From Hippophae tibetana (taxonomy: Eukaryota; Streptophyta; Magnoliopsida; Rosales; Elaeagnaceae), in NCBI GenBank assembly GCA_037013495.1, contig CM072801.1:32600001-32664000 (forward strand): a stretch of DNA of 64,000 nucleotides, in the 5' to 3' direction. Under the pieces are notes generated by a model that searched no databases, was not told where the DNA came from, and saw nothing but the letters and a program-made list of their open reading frames with translations. Positions 63,001 through 64,000 of this stretch are shown piece after piece. Position numbers and translations under genes: made by a program. How positions within the stretch are numbered: the first letter of the stretch is position 1; every line of letters begins with the position of its first letter.

Positions 63001-64000
63001 CCATCATTTACATCACTTACCTAGGGTTTTAGGTTTTTCTCCCAAATTTCCGTTTTACTTAGTTTTGATTTTATTCAATAGAACTGTAAAGGAGATATTT
63101 GTGCCGACCATGGGTTGTTTATATATGTGTTCAATAAATCTCTATTTTTCGAAAAAAAAATAGGAGAATAGTAAAAGAAAGGAGCAACTGTTGAAATTTT
63201 CAAAACAAAACAAAATATTTGATAAGTTCTACTTTTAACTTTATACCACTATAACTTTTGACTAGGGTATCGTAACGAAAATTATAATATATCAAATCGA
63301 AGCTCTTATCGATTCACACAATTATTTCTGGCCTCACTATGGAACCTGAATTATATACCCAAATTCCATCATTTACATCACTAACCAAGGGTTTTAGCTT
63401 TTTCTCGCAAATTTCCGTTTTACTTACTTTCGATTTTATTCAATAGAGCTCTAAAGGAGATATTTGTTACGACCAAGGTTTCATTATTTATGAGGTCCAT
63501 AAATCTATATTCTTCGAAAAGGAAATAGGAGAATAGAAAAAGAAAGGAGCAACTTTTGAAATTTTCAATCAAACAAAACATTTAAGAAATCGAACTTTCA
63601 ACTTTATACGACAAAAACTTTTGACTATGGTATCGTAAGGACTATTATAATATATCAAATTTAAGCTCTTATCGATTCACACAATTAGTTGTAGCCTCAA
63701 TAAGGAACTTGAATTATGTACCCAAATCCATCATTTACATCACTTACCTAGGGTTTTAGGTTTTTCTCCCAAATTTCCGTTTTACTTAGTTTTAATTTTA
63801 TTCAATAGAACTCTAAAGGAGATATTTGTGCCGACCATGGGTTCTTTATATATGTGTTCAATAAATCCCTTTTTTTGAAAAAAAATAGGATAATAGTAAA
63901 AGAAAGGAGCAACTGTTGAAATTTTCAAAAAAAAAAACAAAACATTTGATAATTTCTACTTTTAACTTTATACGACTATAACTTTTGACTCGGGTATCGT
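60059..64000 (+). repeat. Zone 4: variant with ACAAAAC-interrupted A tract
   Basis: Five dimers with A starts at 60059, 60784, 61512, 62237 and 62963, then a partial A from 63690 to the window end. The A monomers at 60059, 60784, 62237 and 62963 share TTTTGATTTTATTC, GAACTGTAAAGG, GGGTTGTTTAT, CTCTATTTTTCG, a TTCAAAACAAAACAAAA tract in place of the usual long poly(A), GATAAGTTCTAC and GACTAGGGTATCG. They resemble the theta variant of zone 2 in their middle part. The A monomers at 61512 and 63690 are of the ordinary type but share GGATAATAGTAAAAG. Their spacing of 2178 bp is three dimers. Two junctions, before 60784 and before 62237, lack the GTG of the usual TTAGTGGTA. Confidence 0.88.
63690..64000 (+). 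repeat. Partial type A monomer at right window edge
   Basis: An A monomer opening with TGTAGCCTCAATAAGG that is cut by the window end at GGGTATCGT, about 55 bp short. It carries GGATAATAGTAAAAG and GATAATTTCTAC, close to the A monomer at 61512. The array clearly continues beyond the window. Confidence 0.95.

Larger units (their letters stand above)
1..64000 (+). repeat. Satellite DNA array of alternating A (~368 bp) and B (360 bp) monomers
   Basis: The same roughly 729 bp unit repeats head to tail from the first to the last base with no interruption and no inverted segment. Each unit has two homologous but distinct monomers, A and B. They share most of their sequence, for example CCATCATTTACATCACT near the start, AGGAGATATTTGT in the middle and CTCTTATCGATT near the end, and by eye they are roughly three-quarters identical. 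Units of the same type in different places are far closer to each other than A is to B, so the dimer is the amplified unit. The array is cut by both window edges, so its true length is unknown. No unique sequence, transposon or gene was seen. Satellite arrays of this sort are known from centromeric, pericentromeric and subtelomeric heterochromatin. Which applies here cannot be told from the sequence. Confidence 0.98.

Noticed and set aside
1-64000. CRISPR array or phage/plasmid repeat system
   Set aside because: Repeat units are about 360 bp with no short repeat/unique spacer pattern, no cas genes and no coding sequence of any kind.
1-64000. CENP-B box, tRNA-like box A/B (SINE origin), LTR ends or inserted transposon
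   Set aside because: I looked for a CENP-B-like box, GGTTCGA-type box B, TG...CA long terminal repeats and any non-satellite insert, and found none.

Overview
The whole 64 kb window lies inside one satellite DNA array. I found no gene, RNA gene, transposon, CRISPR array or unique sequence. The array is AT-rich (about 70% by eye), runs head to tail in one orientation, and continues past both ends of the window. It is built from two related monomer types that alternate. Type A is 365-373 bp, opens with GGTATCCTCAATAA or a close variant, and carries CCTAGGGTTTTAGG, CCATGG and two poly(A) tracts. Type B is almost always 360 bp, opens with GGCCTCACTATGGAACCTG, and carries GAGCTC and TTCGAA. An A+B pair (725-731 bp) is the basic unit. 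I place 85 A+B pairs, five chimeric extra monomers and one terminal partial A, about 176 monomers in all.

A long homogeneous satellite of this kind points to a eukaryotic chromosome. Monomers near 360 bp and a telo-box-like AAACCCTA core in every ordinary A monomer fit a flowering plant, with a centromeric, pericentromeric or subtelomeric location. The species and chromosomal position are inference and cannot be settled from this sequence.

Layout. Zone 1 (1-28043) is built from recurring blocks: a 1.46 kb four-monomer block, a 3.28 kb nine-monomer block present in three nearly full copies plus one broken copy, and a 5.5-5.8 kb composite seen twice. All five chimeric monomers lie here. Zone 2 (28044-47683) contains a 2.9 kb eight-monomer higher-order repeat in two almost identical tandem copies plus a truncated third, then shuffled pieces of the same variants. 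Zone 3 (47684-60058) has other variants and several fresh single-dimer tandem duplications. Zone 4 (60059-64000) carries a variant whose second poly(A) tract is broken into ACAAAAC units.

Mechanism. Every phase break is resolved inside a monomer, within stretches that A and B share. Monomer boundaries are always A-tail to B-head or B-tail to A-head. This is the pattern left by unequal homologous exchange or gene conversion. The many 60-124 codon reading frames are by-products of the repeat. Most open with TTG rather than ATG, and their C-termini switch frame whenever a poly(A) tract changes by one base.
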